DNA of 64,000 nucleotides, taken from Protopterus annectens. Lineage: Eukaryota > Chordata > Ceratodontiformes > Protopteridae. Below are positions 43,676-53,920 of the stretch, one piece after another. Location of the stretch: assembly GCF_019279795.1 (NCBI RefSeq), contig NC_056725.1:1615035618-1615099617 (forward strand), read 5' to 3'. Every line of letters starts with the position of its first letter. The stretch's first letter is position 1. The translations under genes and the position numbers were made by a program. The notes beneath the pieces were generated by a model. It searched no databases. It was not told the origin of the DNA and was given only the letters and a program-made list of their open reading frames with translations.

Positions 43676-43910
43676 AGTACAGTTTTGTACCTACCATAAA
43701 TGTAGATGTCCGAACTGGATAGCATCTGCAGTCATAACAAATGGGTTGTCCTGTCGTCAGGCAGCCCTTCGGTCGGCCGGATTCCAAAGTCCGGGTCCGG
43801 CTTCGGCTGATGTCGCGCTTCACCCGACGTCATCTCTGCTGGTCTTCGGGTATAAAGGCATCAGCCGACGCCATTTTCCTCAGTGTTTCTTGCCCCAGAT
43901 GCCAATTGCC
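43676..43910 (+). repeat. Left inverted terminal repeat of DIRS D
   Basis: It contains CGGTCGGCCGGATTCCAAAG, CCCGACGTCATCTC (about 43821-43834), GGTATAAAGGC (about 43849-43859) and TCCTCAGTGTTTCTTGCC (about 43876-43894). The inverted counterpart is about 49030-49237. Confidence 0.88.
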
Positions 43911-44096
43911 CTCTTGGAAAGCTAAATTTTGGATAAATGCCAATGTTTCCAAAATAGTAGAAGGCAAACACAAAAAATAAACATGTATGTACATATATAC
44001 AAACAAATACACCATAAGAGACTCCCCCCCCAGCTAACTATTAGGAGGGTAAGTACCCTAGGAGTACCGCAGAGGGGAAGGAGGAGGGTAATCCTG

Positions 44097-44192
44097 ACTG
44101 CAGATGCTATCCAGTTCGGACATCTACATTTATGGTAGGTACAAAACTGTACTATGTCCTTCATGGATGCATCTGCAGTCATAACAAATGGG
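44097..44192. repeat. Internal complementary region of DIRS D
   Basis: Bases 44097-44154 are the complement of the element's left end, and 44155-44192 of its right end (ATGTCCTTCATGGATGCATC). The junction ACTGTACT|ATGTCC is gapless. The element-specific GGACAT ending is reproduced, so the copy templated its own circle rather than a generic one. Confidence 0.93.
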
Positions 44193-44220
44193 TAGAATAC
44201 CATAGCCAAACTAGGGGGAG

Positions 44221-45480
44221 GGATAATAATTATGGTGTAGTCAGGATCCCTTGCAGTACAGCAGTGGCAAACCCTGCTCGGGATCTAGAATATAGAGGTA
44301 AATTATAATGCTTGGCAAATGTATGCACGGAGGTCCAAGTAGCCGCCTCAATAATGTCCTTGGTTGCCACTCCTCTTAAGAAAGCTGTGGTAGTGGCTGT
44401 AGCCCTTGTAGAATGAGGTCTTATGTTCTGTGGAATTGGTTTTCCATGGTAGGAGTAACAGAATCTTATGCAATTTCCTATCCATTTGGAGACTGTCTGT
44501 TTGGAAATTGCTTTTCCTTCCTTCCTGTTGCATAGGCTACAAAGAGCTGGTCAGTTTTTCTGTTACCTTTGGTTCTGTCCAGGTAGTAGCATAACTGTCT
44601 ATGTACATCCAAGGTATGCATTATTCTTTCGCCTCTGTTTTGTGGATTGGGAAAGAAGGTAGGTAGGTGGATTGCCTGGTCTAAAGACACTCTGGATACC
44701 ACCTTAGGCATAAATGTAGGATTAGTTCTCATGGATACCCTATCTTGATGGAAGATTAGGAAGGGTTGCACTGCCATTAAGGCCTGTAGTTCCGAAACCC
44801 ACCTTGCTGAAGTAATAGCCAGCAGGAAAGCAGTTTTCCATGACAGGTGTTGTAGATCTGCTGTTGCTGCTGGTTCAAACGGAGGTAGTGTCAACTTTTC
44901 TAGTACAAAATTCAAGTCCCATGCTGGTAATGGTGGTTTCCTAGGAGGTTTTACATTCTTGATCCCTCTGAGAAACTGCCTGAGTAGAGGATGTGAAAAG
45001 ACAGGAGGATCAAAGCTGTATTCTGCTGAAATAGCTGATGCATGTATCTTGATGGAGGAATAGGACAGGCCTGTATGTAGAAGCTCTGCCAAGTACTCCA
45101 GAATGTTAGCAATATCTATGTGTGACACATCTTTTCCTCTTTCAGTACTCCAAATGACGAACCTTTTCCATTTTCCTGCATAGTTCCTTCTTGTTGAAGG
45201 TCTGCGGGCTTCAAGGATAATGTCTTTAACCCTTTGTGAAAGGTCTGGGTTAGTTACTGCTATGTGATGTTCCAGGCAGTCAGTTGCAAGGTTTTTAGGT
45301 TTGGATGTATGATGTTGTAGTTGTTCTGAGTTAACATCAGAGGCATCAGGGGTATTGACCACATTTTCTCGAGACATGCTCCTCAGCAATGGGTACCAGT
45401 GTTGTCTTGGCCAGTTCGAGCTATCAGGATTATCCTTGGACGTTCCTCTTTGATTTTCAGTAGTACCTTGTGCATCAAGG
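44221..45480 (-). pseudogene. DIRS tyrosine recombinase (element D)
   Basis: A long frame (45683-44478) includes DIILEARRPSTRRNYAGKWK, HPLLRQFLRGIKN, WDLNFVLEKLTLPPFEP, ITSARWVSELQAL (about 44775-44815) and TNPTFMPKVVSRV. In ARWVSEL the Arg that precedes VSEL in the other copies is Trp (TGG, a CpG transition of CGG), and this Arg is the first catalytic residue of the family. After a frame break near 44510 follow SKWIGNCIRFCYSYHGKP, the HSTRATATTT box and HTFAKHYNLPLY with the presumed Tyr. The recombinase is therefore inactive by two separate lesions. Confidence 0.88.
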
Positions 45481-47130
45481 GAAGAGGTGGGAATGCATAT
45501 GCTGTCAGGCCTTTCCAGCTGAAGGACAGAGAGTCCACCTTCCATGCAAGTGGGTGGAATGTCCTTGTGCAGAATTTTTTGAGCTGGTGATTTTGTGGGG
45601 AAGCGAATAGATCTATCTGTGGCATTCCCATTTCTTTGTGATGGCCTTGAAGATGTCCGGGTGTAGCATCCATTCGTGAGCATCCGAGGTTGTTCTGCTT
45701 AAAATGTCTGCTAGGGTGTTCTCTTTTCCCGGTACAAATATTGCCTGTAACTGGATGTTGTAGCTGAGAGCCAGATTCCAAAGGTCCAAAGTCATTCTGC
45801 ATAGGGGTAAGAATGAGTGCCTCCCTGTTTGTTGATGTACCACATGACTGTGGTGTTGTCTGTCCTTATCATCAAATGGCCTTCTTTGAGGAATGGTCTG
45901 AATTTTAGGATTGCCAGTTTTACTGCCAGCATTTCTTTTGGTTTATGTGCAGGTGCAGCTGGTCCTGAGTCCACAGTCCTTGCACGCATTTGTCCAGCAT
46001 GTGGCCCCCATCCTAGGTCTGAGGCATCCGTAGTGATGGTTTGGTTTGCTCGAAAGTTGTGGAAGGGTAAGCCTGGGTTTGACTGGCATGCCCGAGCCCA
46101 CCAGAGGAACTCCTGTTTTAAGCATGGGATTAGTGGTATTTCTGTTTCTAAGCTGTGCCTGTGTTGAGACCATAAATTCTTTAGGTACCACTGTAACTTT
46201 CTCATATGCAGTCTGGCATGTGGGACCAAGATTATGCATGATGCCATGAAGCCCAAGGCCTGCAGAACTTTTCTTGCTGTTAGTTTGTTCTGCTTTGTTA
46301 ATGCTAAGAAGTAAAGAGGGAGTTCTTTTTGTTTTTCTGCAGTTAGGAATGCCATCTGTTTTACTGTGTCCAATTCCGCACCCAAGAATGTTCTTGTCTG
46401 GGATGGGATCAGCCTTGACTTTTGAAAATTGACTGTGTATCCCAGGGCTTGTAGCAAGTAAATGACCCTTTGTAAATCTGTTGTCAGCTTGCTTTTGTTG
46501 TCCGCTTGTAACAGGCAGTCGTCCAGGTATGGATAAATTTGAATTCCCTGTACTCTGCAGTGAGCGATTACTGATGCCAGGCATTTTGTGAATACTCTGG
46601 GCAGTAGATAAGCCAAAGGGCAATGCTGAGAATTGATAATGCTCTGATCCTGCAAGAAATCTGAGGTATCTTCTGCAATTTGGTCGAATCGGGACGTGCA
46701 GGTATGCCTCCTTGAGATCTAGAGTTACCAGCCAACACTCCTTGCCCAGCATGGGAAGAAGTTGCTGTAGGGTCAGCATTTTGAATTTTGGGACAATGAT
46801 GTATGTGTTTAAGATGGACAGGTCGAGAATAGGTCTCCAGTTTTTTTCTTTTCTTGGTACTAGGAATAGTCTGGAGTAGAATCCTTTGCCCTGTTCTGTT
46901 ATTGGCACCCTTTCCACAGCTCTCATATTTATTAATTCCTATGTGGTGCAGGGCTTCTATTTTTGATTTGGGGCAGGTTTGGCATTCCTCTTTTACTGGT
47001 AAAGTGTGGAAGTGGAACCGTAGCCTTGGTCTATGGTTTGCAAAATCCACTTGTCTTTTGTAATATAGTGCCAATTTTCGAGAATAAGGCTAACTTTCCG
47101 CCTAATGGTGCTGCTATTTGCTCCCTGGTA
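45383..47130 (-). pseudogene. DIRS RT, RNase H and Dam-like region (element D)
   Basis: The minus-strand RT begins near 47130 (LGGKLALFSKI), with PILDLSILNTYI, VTLDLKEAYLHVPI, FSALPFGLST (about 46605-46640, then a deletion shifts the frame) and YPYLDDCLLQ (about 46510-46540), both Asp residues present. RNase H follows in one frame to 45792 with TTDASDLGWGPH, KEMLAVKLA and TDNTTVMWYINKQGG. The Dam-like part has QIDLFASPQNHQLKKF and FPPLPLMHKVLLKI then PRIILIA (about 45400-45620). Confidence 0.88.
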
Positions 47131-47199
47131 GGCGGAGATAGAGCCAAGTCACTGAGATTGTCCTGTTGTAGTGGCAGTGGTTGTGTCTGTGCCTCGGTT

Positions 47200-48935
47200 A
47201 TTGCCTTGCCACTGTCGCCCTCTGTAGGCACCTCCTCTGGATTGATTTCTGCCCCTAGAGCGCCTGTTCCTGCCCCTTTGGGATCTTGTGGAGTCAGGAA
47301 AGGACCAATTTTGGCAGGCCAGTTCCTGCTAAACCTTGGGGCTGAACCTGTAGGAAATCTTTAACTGTTTGTACAGATTTTGCCTTCTCTTCCATTTTCT
47401 TCATTACCTGCTGGGCAGGTTCCCAAATAGACTGGCCTTATCCATAGGAGCATCCAATAGCTTAGCTTTAACATGATCCGCAAGACCTGTTCTTTCAACC
47501 ATGCATGCCTTCTTATCACTGTGCCAGTCATGGCTGATCTAAATGAAGCCTCCAGTGCATCATAGCCACATTTTAAAGAATGGTTACTAACCTGTTGGAT
47601 GTTATTCACCATTTCTAATACATATTTCTTATCTAAAGATTCATCAGAGGACAGCTTTTTAATTAACTGATCAAGCATAAACTCTTGGTATTGGATCATG
47701 TGAAACTGACAGTTTAAAGCTCTAGCTGAGAGAGTAGCAGAGGTGTAGACTTTTTTCCCCCATCTCTCTAAGGACCTGGATTCCCTTTCAGAGGGAATAG
47801 GGTTTTTTGCTGTGGTCGAGGCTACTGCCTTAGGCCCCTGGGATATAGTTTCGGGGTCTGCAAGTGCGGCCTTGTATAGGTGGAGATGAGTGTCTGGCAC
47901 CCTGTAAAATCTATCTGGTTTGGCAGGGGCTGGAGGTAAAGAATCAGGTGCAGTGCAGACATCATTAAATGCATTGTCCACAACAGGTAGGACAGGAGGT
48001 ATAGCTAAGGGCCTATGTTGTGGTAAGTGCAGAAAAGCCCTAAGCCTTTTTCTTGAATCTGAGAAATCTTGTCCCTGCCATTGGAATTGTTCTCTCATGG
48101 CATGTAAGGTTTCCCCAAAGGAGAATTCCTCTGGTGGAGAGGCAGCTGGAATGGATTCTTCAGCATCTGAATCTTCATAATTGGAAAAAGGAGCCTCTGG
48201 CTGGTCTGTAATGTCCGAGTCATCCGCAGAATCATCAGAGGACACAGGCTCGGGGGGCTCTGCTCTAGGTCTCTTTTCTGGTGGCTGAGAGGCCCTGTCT
48301 GGGTGAGATTGGGATCCCCTAATTAAGGATATTAAATCTTCTGCCAGAGTAAGCATTTGTGAACTAGAAGTGGGCCTGAGTGAGGGTGGTTTAACAGGCA
48401 TTGATTTAGCTGATTTGGCTGCTTTAGCCCTGGCAAAGGCCTTAATAGACATGGCTGCAGGAGGCCTAGCAGCACCACGTGCTGGGGTAGAGATATCCAA
48501 GGGGATGGTGTCTGATAGATCAGTAGGAACCACAGTTGTAGGCAAAATTTCTGAGGCCGATTCAGGTAAGGTAGCAGGAGCCTCAGTAGTAGTCATGGAT
48601 TCGGCTGAAGATTGACCAGTTTTCTCGGTTTCGGCCGAAACCGAGACACTTAACCGTGGTTTCGGCCGAAACCACGGACCGCGAGTGTCAGTCTTTTTCT
48701 TTGCGTTTAACAATTTGGGTAGTCGGAGGATCCGACGGCATAATGTACGCAAAATCTGAGCCGAAAAACTGTTCAGCAACTCCGACCGACGCCGCGTCGT
48801 CGGTTGAAGGAAGCACAGGCCGAGCAGGCTGCTACGTCGTGGTCTGGGCCTAAGCAAGGCAAACAGTAAGAGTGGAAATCTTTATGAGGTATTTGTTTCC
48901 CACAAGTTAAACAGTTATTGACTTTTTCTGACATC
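47200..48935 (-). pseudogene. DIRS gag-like protein (element D)
   Basis: The main open frame is 48857-47361. It begins after the disrupted MSEKVNN start (about 48933) and contains SIKAFARAKAAK, LAEDLISLIRGSQ, an acidic NYEDSDAEESIPAASPPEEF with FSFGET, AKPDRFYRVPD, DPETISQGPKA, WGKKVYTSATLSARALNCQF and RRHAWLKEQ. After about 47490 the frame slips and the RG-rich C-terminus (about 47200-47300) is in another frame. It shows the longest uninterrupted gag core, useful as a family reference. The function is inferred from position only. Confidence 0.85.
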
Positions 48936-49237
48936 GGCTGAGGCAAGAAAGAGTCCCCAACGGGTACTTAGCTTTAGAAGTCTTCGTAGTATTCGGTAGT
49001 AGTAATCTCTGGATCTGACCGACCGGCACTTGCGAACAGCTTCTGCTTGGGCGCCGGCAAGAAAGACTGGGGAAAATGGCGCCGGCTGATGCCTTTATAC
49101 CAGACCAGCATAGATGACGCCGGGTGAAGCGCGACATCAGCGGCCGGACCCGGACTTTGGAATCCGGCCGACCAAAGGGCTGCCTGACGACAGGACAACC
49201 CATTTGTTATGACTGCAGATGCATCCATGAAGGACAT
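48936..49237 (-). promoter_or_regulatory. Right terminal repeat and promoter of DIRS D
   Basis: The minus strand has CACCCGGCGTCATC (about 49110-49124, CRE-like with one change), TATAAAGGCATC (about 49088-49099) and CCCCAGTCTTTCTTGCC (about 49058-49075), with the gag ATG about 125 bases downstream. It is an inverted match to the left end with several substitutions. Confidence 0.55.
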
Positions 49238-49751
49238 CTGCATTTACTCATCTCCTAAGTTTTGTTTTCAAAAGATATTGATTACAGTACAAGACACTCC
49301 CCCAGATTCTTATGAGGTATTTGCTTCCCACAAGAAATACAATTATTAACTTTTACTGACATCAGTCTGAGGCAAGAAAAAGTTTCCCCAACGGGGTACT
49401 TAGCTTTATTGAAGACTTTGGTTCTGAAATTCGATTTGAAAATCTCAGTTGTCGGCCGACCGGCGCTTGTGAACTGCTTTTGCTTCGGGCACCGCGCGGC
49501 AAGAAAGACTGAAGAAAATGGCGTCGGCTGCATCTTATATACCCCTGGCGCACTGACATCAGGGAAGAGGCGACAGCAACCGACGCCTGACCAAGACTTT
49601 GGAACTCTGGCCGACTGCAGGACCGCCTGATGGCAGGATAACCCAAGTGTAATGACTGCAGCAGTGAAACACGAACATCTGCATTTACTCATCTCCTAAG
49701 TTTTGTTTTCAAAAGATATTGATTACAGTACAAGACACTCCCCCAGATTCT
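49238..49751. repeat. Exact 73-bp flank duplication around a DIRS terminus
   Basis: The 73 bases at 49238-49310, starting CTGCATTTACTCATCTCCTA, recur without a mismatch at 49679-49751. Between them lies a stray DIRS right terminus (49311-49678). Both copies directly follow a DIRS right end. Confidence 0.95.
49311..49678 (-). mobile_element. Stray DIRS right-terminal fragment (F)
   Basis: The fragment starts within the gag N-terminus (MSVKVNNCISCGKQIPH, read from about 49360 leftwards) and continues through the leader, TTCAGTCTTTCTTGCC, a TATA-like TATATAAGATGC and CCTGATGTCAGTGCG to the end ACACGAACAT at 49678. It differs clearly from the adjacent terminus of D (CAGTGAAACACGAACAT against TCCATGAAGGACAT), so it comes from another subfamily. 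No other part of that element is present. Confidence 0.88.
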
Positions 49752-49880
49752 CAAAAGCTTGCACGGAGTGCAAGATTGGTGCAGGAGCTCACGCAGGCAA
49801 TATCGCTGCCGTGCGATCCATGAACAGCCTACAGGGGCATGCACGAGCGCTCCTGCACTAATCTTGCAAGGACTAAGCCC
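49752..49880. repeat. Inverted repeat, possible small MITE
   Basis: The arms at about 49757-49797 and 49833-49874 are inverted copies: TGCAAGATTGGTGCAGGAGC on the left pairs with GCTCCTGCACTAATCTTGCA on the right with few mismatches. The spacer is about 40 bases and contains no ORF. A terminal-inverted-repeat element is possible; the flanks give no clear target duplication. Confidence 0.6.
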
Positions 49881-49981
49881 TGGTATGCAAATTACCCCAT
49901 TTGCAAGTGAAATCCATGCAAATGAGGTGACTCTGCAATTCAGGAAGCTTGCAATAGTCTGTGCAAGACTAGTGCTAGCTG

Positions 49982-50022
49982 CAGAAAATGTACTCTGTTA
50001 GTAACAGAGTACATTTCTGCAA
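49982..50022. repeat. Near-perfect short palindrome
   Basis: AATGTACTCTGTTA and its inverted copy TAACAGAGTACATT flank a single central base, and the pairing continues outward through GCAGAA on the left and TTCTGC on the right with one bulged base. The DNA could extrude as a 20-bp hairpin. Confidence 0.75.
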
Positions 50023-50081
50023 AATCCAAAATGGAGCTATGACCGCTCCAAATAAAGGCTGCATATCATTGAGGCAGCATG

Positions 50082-50444
50082 TGGGTGGCCACAGTGGTGC
50101 AGCGGTTAGCGTCGTCGCTTCACAGCAAGAGGTTCTCTGGTTCGATCCTCAGCTGGGGTGCCTTCTGTGCAGAGTCTGTATGTCCTCCCTGTGGTCACGT
50201 GGGTTTCCTCCGGGTGCTCCGGTTTCCTCCCACATCCCAAAGACATGCTGTATCCCAAAGACATGCTGTATGTGGATTGGACACTCTAAATTGGCCCTAG
50301 GAGTGAGTGCATGCGTGTGTGTGCCTTCCGTGGAAGGTTGGGCGCTGGGCTGGCAACTCGACACCGTAAAACTCCACTGCCAATCATGAGCGGACAGGTG
50401 ATCCGCTGTGGCGACCCCTAACCGGGAAAAGCTGAAAGAAGAAG
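50082..50444 (+). mobile_element. tRNA-type SINE with 17-bp target duplication
   Basis: It shows an A-box-like GTGGTGCAGCGGTTAGCG, the B box GGTTCGATCC (about 50138), body GTGGGTTTCCTCCGGGTGCT, and tail CTGTGGCGACCCCTAACCGG then AAAAGCTGAAAG. Flanking direct repeats at 50065-50081 and 50445-50461 (ATCATTGAGG then C/A then AGCATG) differ at one base in 17. Inside, the 18-base ATCCCAAAGACATGCTGT is duplicated in tandem (about 50234-50269), which the copy at 18010 lacks. Confidence 0.92.
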
Positions 50445-50461
50445 ATCATTGAGGAAGCATG

Positions 50462-51310
50462 CCAATGGCCAAGTATAAGGCCATTGGCATTGCAAACAAT
50501 ACAAAAAATTTTTTTAAAAAATCAACTTTTTTAGCAGATCTCCGCTGTTTACGCATAGGGCAGCCGTGCACAAATGGGATCGGGGGGGGGGGGGTAAGAA
50601 AATAAACCTAAAATAAGCATTCTAACTAAACTCAATGCAAGTCAATGGCAGGCAGAAGACAACCTGGCCAGTGAGTAGTGGTTGCTAAGGGTGGAGGCTT
50701 AGTGTGACACATGTAACTATGCATTAGCAGGCAATCCTATGCAAATGAAGGGAAGGATAGTGAATCCCAGTTTTCCCCAGCATGCAAGTCAAGTCCCAAC
50801 AGTGTAAGAACATGAAAAGCTGTGTGCAAGCCTAAGAGATAGGTGACATCATGGGGGTGTGTGTCAGGCATACTGTAAGCAGATTAGAGCCCTGTGGCTC
50901 GGGTTTGCTCCTAGCTTAGCACAGCTAAGCTAGGGGGGGTGTCTAAACCTGCCTAGCACTCTTTTCAAAGCGTAAGCGGGTGTGCATGCCGTGCATAGAG
51001 TTGTACAGGAAGAAAAAAAGTTAAATCAGGAAATAGCAGCAGTGTACACATTTGAGAACTCTGCGTGGCATGCACACTGGCTTAAACAGGGAGGCAATGG
51101 GAAGGGAAAACAACAGTAGAAGGGTATTCAAGGAGAACTAGCGTAGCTGGCAAGTGAAATGTATCAGAATCAGCCAATTACACAGGCAGCAGACTAGCCC
51201 AGCCCAGAACACTACTACAAAACTAAGCAAACACCTTCCCCTCTGGTTTTTCCCACACTCTACACCACCGGTGTATACAAGCAGAGAAATTTAAACAAAC
51301 AAACCTACAA
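50462..51310. other. Unassigned sequence before transposase
   Basis: No gene is recognisable. It contains a G-run at 50582-50592 and a partly palindromic CTAGCTTAGCACAGCTAAGCTAG at about 50912-50934. It may be the 5' untranslated or terminal region of the Harbinger element that follows, but no terminal inverted repeat was identified. Confidence 0.35.
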
Positions 51311-52440
51311 AATGAGAAGGGCTGCAGCAGGCAACACAGAACATGTGCAAGAGGCTGAGGGTGGCGAGGATGTGAATGCTGCTGAACAACCGACAGCGAG
51401 GAGATGGAGAAGAGTGTACACCAGGGGCTACATGAGCTGGAGATAGTGGAGCGCTATAGGGTGGACAGAAGACCTCCTACAGCAAATTGTTAAGCTCTTG
51501 ACACACCAAACTGAATGAGGGGAACCCATCCCAGTGGATACAAAGGTATGTGTAGGCCTAGGTATACTAGCCACAGGTACCTCCCAAAGCACAACTGGGG
51601 ATATCATGGGGATCGCAAAGGCATCAGCATCCAGAGTATTCCACTAGTTCCTGGATGCCATGTCAGGACATGCCAGTGAGCACATGTATTTCCTCAACAT
51701 CCGTGAGGTGTTGACCAGCAATACGAGTCTCTTCCACCAAACAGCAGAATACCCTGGGGTAGTGGGTGCTATAGACTGCACGCACATACACATCAAAGCA
51801 CCACCCGGTGAGCAGGGTAGGGCCTACATCAACCGCAGGGGCATCCCCTCCATCAACTGCCAGGTCATATGTGATGCCCATTGCATTATAATGAATGTGT
51901 GTGCTGGCTGCCTGGAAGCTTGACGATTCCCACATATGGCATCTGAAACAGCTGTACCAGAGATTTGCCAATGGGGACATCCCCTATGGTAATTTAGTGG
52001 GGGATGGTGGGTACACACCAGAGCATTGGCTGATGACACCCATCAGAAATGCACATACACCTGAACAATGCCATAATGAGGCACATGCACAGGCCAGACA
52101 TACAATAAAGCGTGGGTTTGGGATGCTCAGGTCATGGTTCTGGTGTCTGGATATATCCAGTTGAGCCTTGCGGTATTTACCAGCTACATGTACCCAAATT
52201 GTTATGGTATATGCTATGCTACACAGTATGATCCTGCGGAAACAGCTGCAGCAGGAACAGCATGGAGCAGGGCCACACAACTCCCCCCACCAATGCCAAG
52301 GTCTGCACAGGCACAGAGTGACCCGGAGGAGGAACAACCTGAGCCTGCCGCAGTAGGCAGAAGGAGGCGTACCCAGTATGCCCTGGCCTTGGCAAAGCAT
52401 AGCACATGCACTGACACAGTAGGGACCCAGGGAATGACAC
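51311..52440 (+). pseudogene. PIF/Harbinger transposase (HARBI1-like) remnant
   Basis: The reading starts MRRAAAGNTEHVQEAEGGED at 51311, with an early stop, and resumes at 51660. The DDE nuclease blocks are GVVGAIDCTHIHIKAP (first Asp, about 51756-51800), a frame shift near 51920, then DDSHIWHLKQLYQRF (second Asp, about 51922) and LVGDGGYTPEHWLMTP (about 51995-52045). HTIKRGFGMLRSWF follows (about 52100-52140), where the family's catalytic Glu is Lys (AAG). The C-terminus, with YAMLHSMILRKQL, lies in another frame (about 52205-52245). Harbinger transposases cut and paste DNA elements with a 3-bp TWA target duplication; no terminal repeats were found. The copy is inactive. Confidence 0.85.
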
Positions 52441-52666
52441 CTCTCTCTCATTCGCATATACAGTAAAAGGGATGCCAAACATGACACTACCTCTGCTCAA
52501 CCATGTATAGGGAAGTGTCCATGTATAGGGAAGTGTACTATGTGCATCCGACATAAGCAGCCCTCCAGCACCATATCAAGGAAAGTCAATCAACCTACCA
52601 ATTGCCAAATGGAGTAGAATGTGTTGTTACCTGTAGCTATGGTATGGATGTGAGCATGCAAGGGAA

Positions 52667-52840
52667 AGTACAGTTTTGTACCTACCATAAATGTAGTAAT
52701 ACAGCTGCAGTAATCACAGATGGGTTTTACATAAATAAGGCTTATCTACATGGTGGTAGCAGCTGTATTAGCACTCTAACATCTACATTTATGGTAGGTA
52801 CAAAGTGCATACAGCTGCAGTAATCACAGATGGGTAGAGT
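52667..52840. repeat. Collapsed left terminus and ICR of DIRS E
   Basis: TACCTACCATAAATGTAG (about 52679) and its inverted copy CTACATTTATGGTAGGTA (about 52783) face each other only about 85 bases apart. The usual 150 or more bases of left repeat are missing. In the ICR the circle-junction core (ACTGTACTATGTTCATCG in B) is deleted, leaving ACAAAGTGCATACAG. Confidence 0.8.
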
Positions 52841-52841
52841 C

Positions 52842-53920
52842 CCAAAGCTATGCATAGGGTGGTAGGTACTATGAGGAACTGGGTTGAGCCAGAATGCCCT
52901 GCAAAACAGCAGTGGCAAAGCCTGCTCTTGTTCTGGAATATAAGGGTAGGTGGTAGTGTTTTGTGAAGGTATGTACAGAACTCCAAGTGGCTGCCTCCAA
53001 AATATCCTTAGTAGGGCTGTAGAGGTGGCTGTGGCCCTGGTGGAGTGAGATCTGATACCAGTAGGGACAGATTTCCCATGATAGGAATAACAAAACCGTA
53101 TGCAGTGGCCAATCCACTTGGAAATGGTCTGTTTGGTAACTGGTTTCCTTGAGCCCCCATAGGACACAAAAGTTGTTCTGATTTCCTGAAGGACTTTGTT
53201 CTGTCCAAATAATAATGTAGCTGCCTATGGATGTCTAAAGTGTGAAGCAGCCTCTCCCTTTGTTTTGAGGTTAGGATAAAAGGTAGGTAGGTGTATGGTT
53301 TGATTTAAGGCTACCCTGGATACCACTTTTGGCATAAAAATTAAGAGAAGGAAACCCTGTCCTGATGGAAGATGAGGAAGGGCTGCATTCAGAAACCCTA
53401 CGAGCTGAAGTGATGTCCAGAAGGAAAGCTGTTTTCCAGGACAAATGTTGCAGATCTGTTGAGGCAGCAGGTTCAAAGGGAGGCAATGTTAATTTTTCTA
53501 GTATGTAATTAAGGTCCCAAGCTGGTATTGGTTGCTTCCTTGGAGGTCTTATATTCTTAGCCCCTCTGAGGAACTGTCATAAGAGTGGGTGAGAGAATAA
53601 AGGAGGATCCGTGTTGAATTCTGCAGAAATGGCTGAGGCATGTATTTTTATGGAAGAAAATGAAAGTCCACTGTTCAGCAGTTCAGCTAGGTACTGTAAA
53701 ACCTGAGGCAAGTTCAATTTTCTAGGATCCTGGCCTCTTTTCTCATTCCAACAGCAAAACCGCTTCCATTTTGCTTTTCTAGTAGATGGTCTTCTGGCCT
53801 CCAAAATGACATCCTGCACCTCCTTGGAGAGTAGGGACTGTTGTGGTGTCAAGGAATTTTCCATGCAGCGAGGTTGAGTGTTTTCAGCTGACTGTGAAGA
53901 GTTTTGTAGCTGTTCTGAGT
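52842..53920 (-). pseudogene. DIRS tyrosine recombinase (element E)
   Basis: Blocks are VILEARRPSTRKAKWKRF (about 53760-53810, with three residues missing compared with B), SIKIHASAISAEF, HPLL (about 53578-53590), LPPFEPAASTDLQHLSWKTAF (about 53430-53490), ITSARRVSE (about 53395-53425, then a deletion), KQTISKWIGHCIRFCYSY, a HSTRATATS box (about 53030-53055) and HTFTKHYHLPLYS with the presumed Tyr (about 52940-52975). The DNA between VSE and the following IRTGFPS is deleted. Confidence 0.83.

Larger units (their letters stand above)
43676..49237 (-). mobile_element. DIRS retrotransposon D
   Basis: A 5562-bp copy from AGTACAGTTTTG (43676) to GAAGGACAT (49237), with long inverted terminal repeats, an internal complementary region at 44097-44192, and gag, RT/RNase H, Dam-like and recombinase coding on the minus strand. 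The left flank is GAGAGAA, the right flank CTGCATTT. No target duplication is seen. The gag has a 498-codon open stretch, the longest in the window, but the recombinase has lost its first catalytic Arg (Trp instead) and other frames are broken. Confidence 0.93.
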
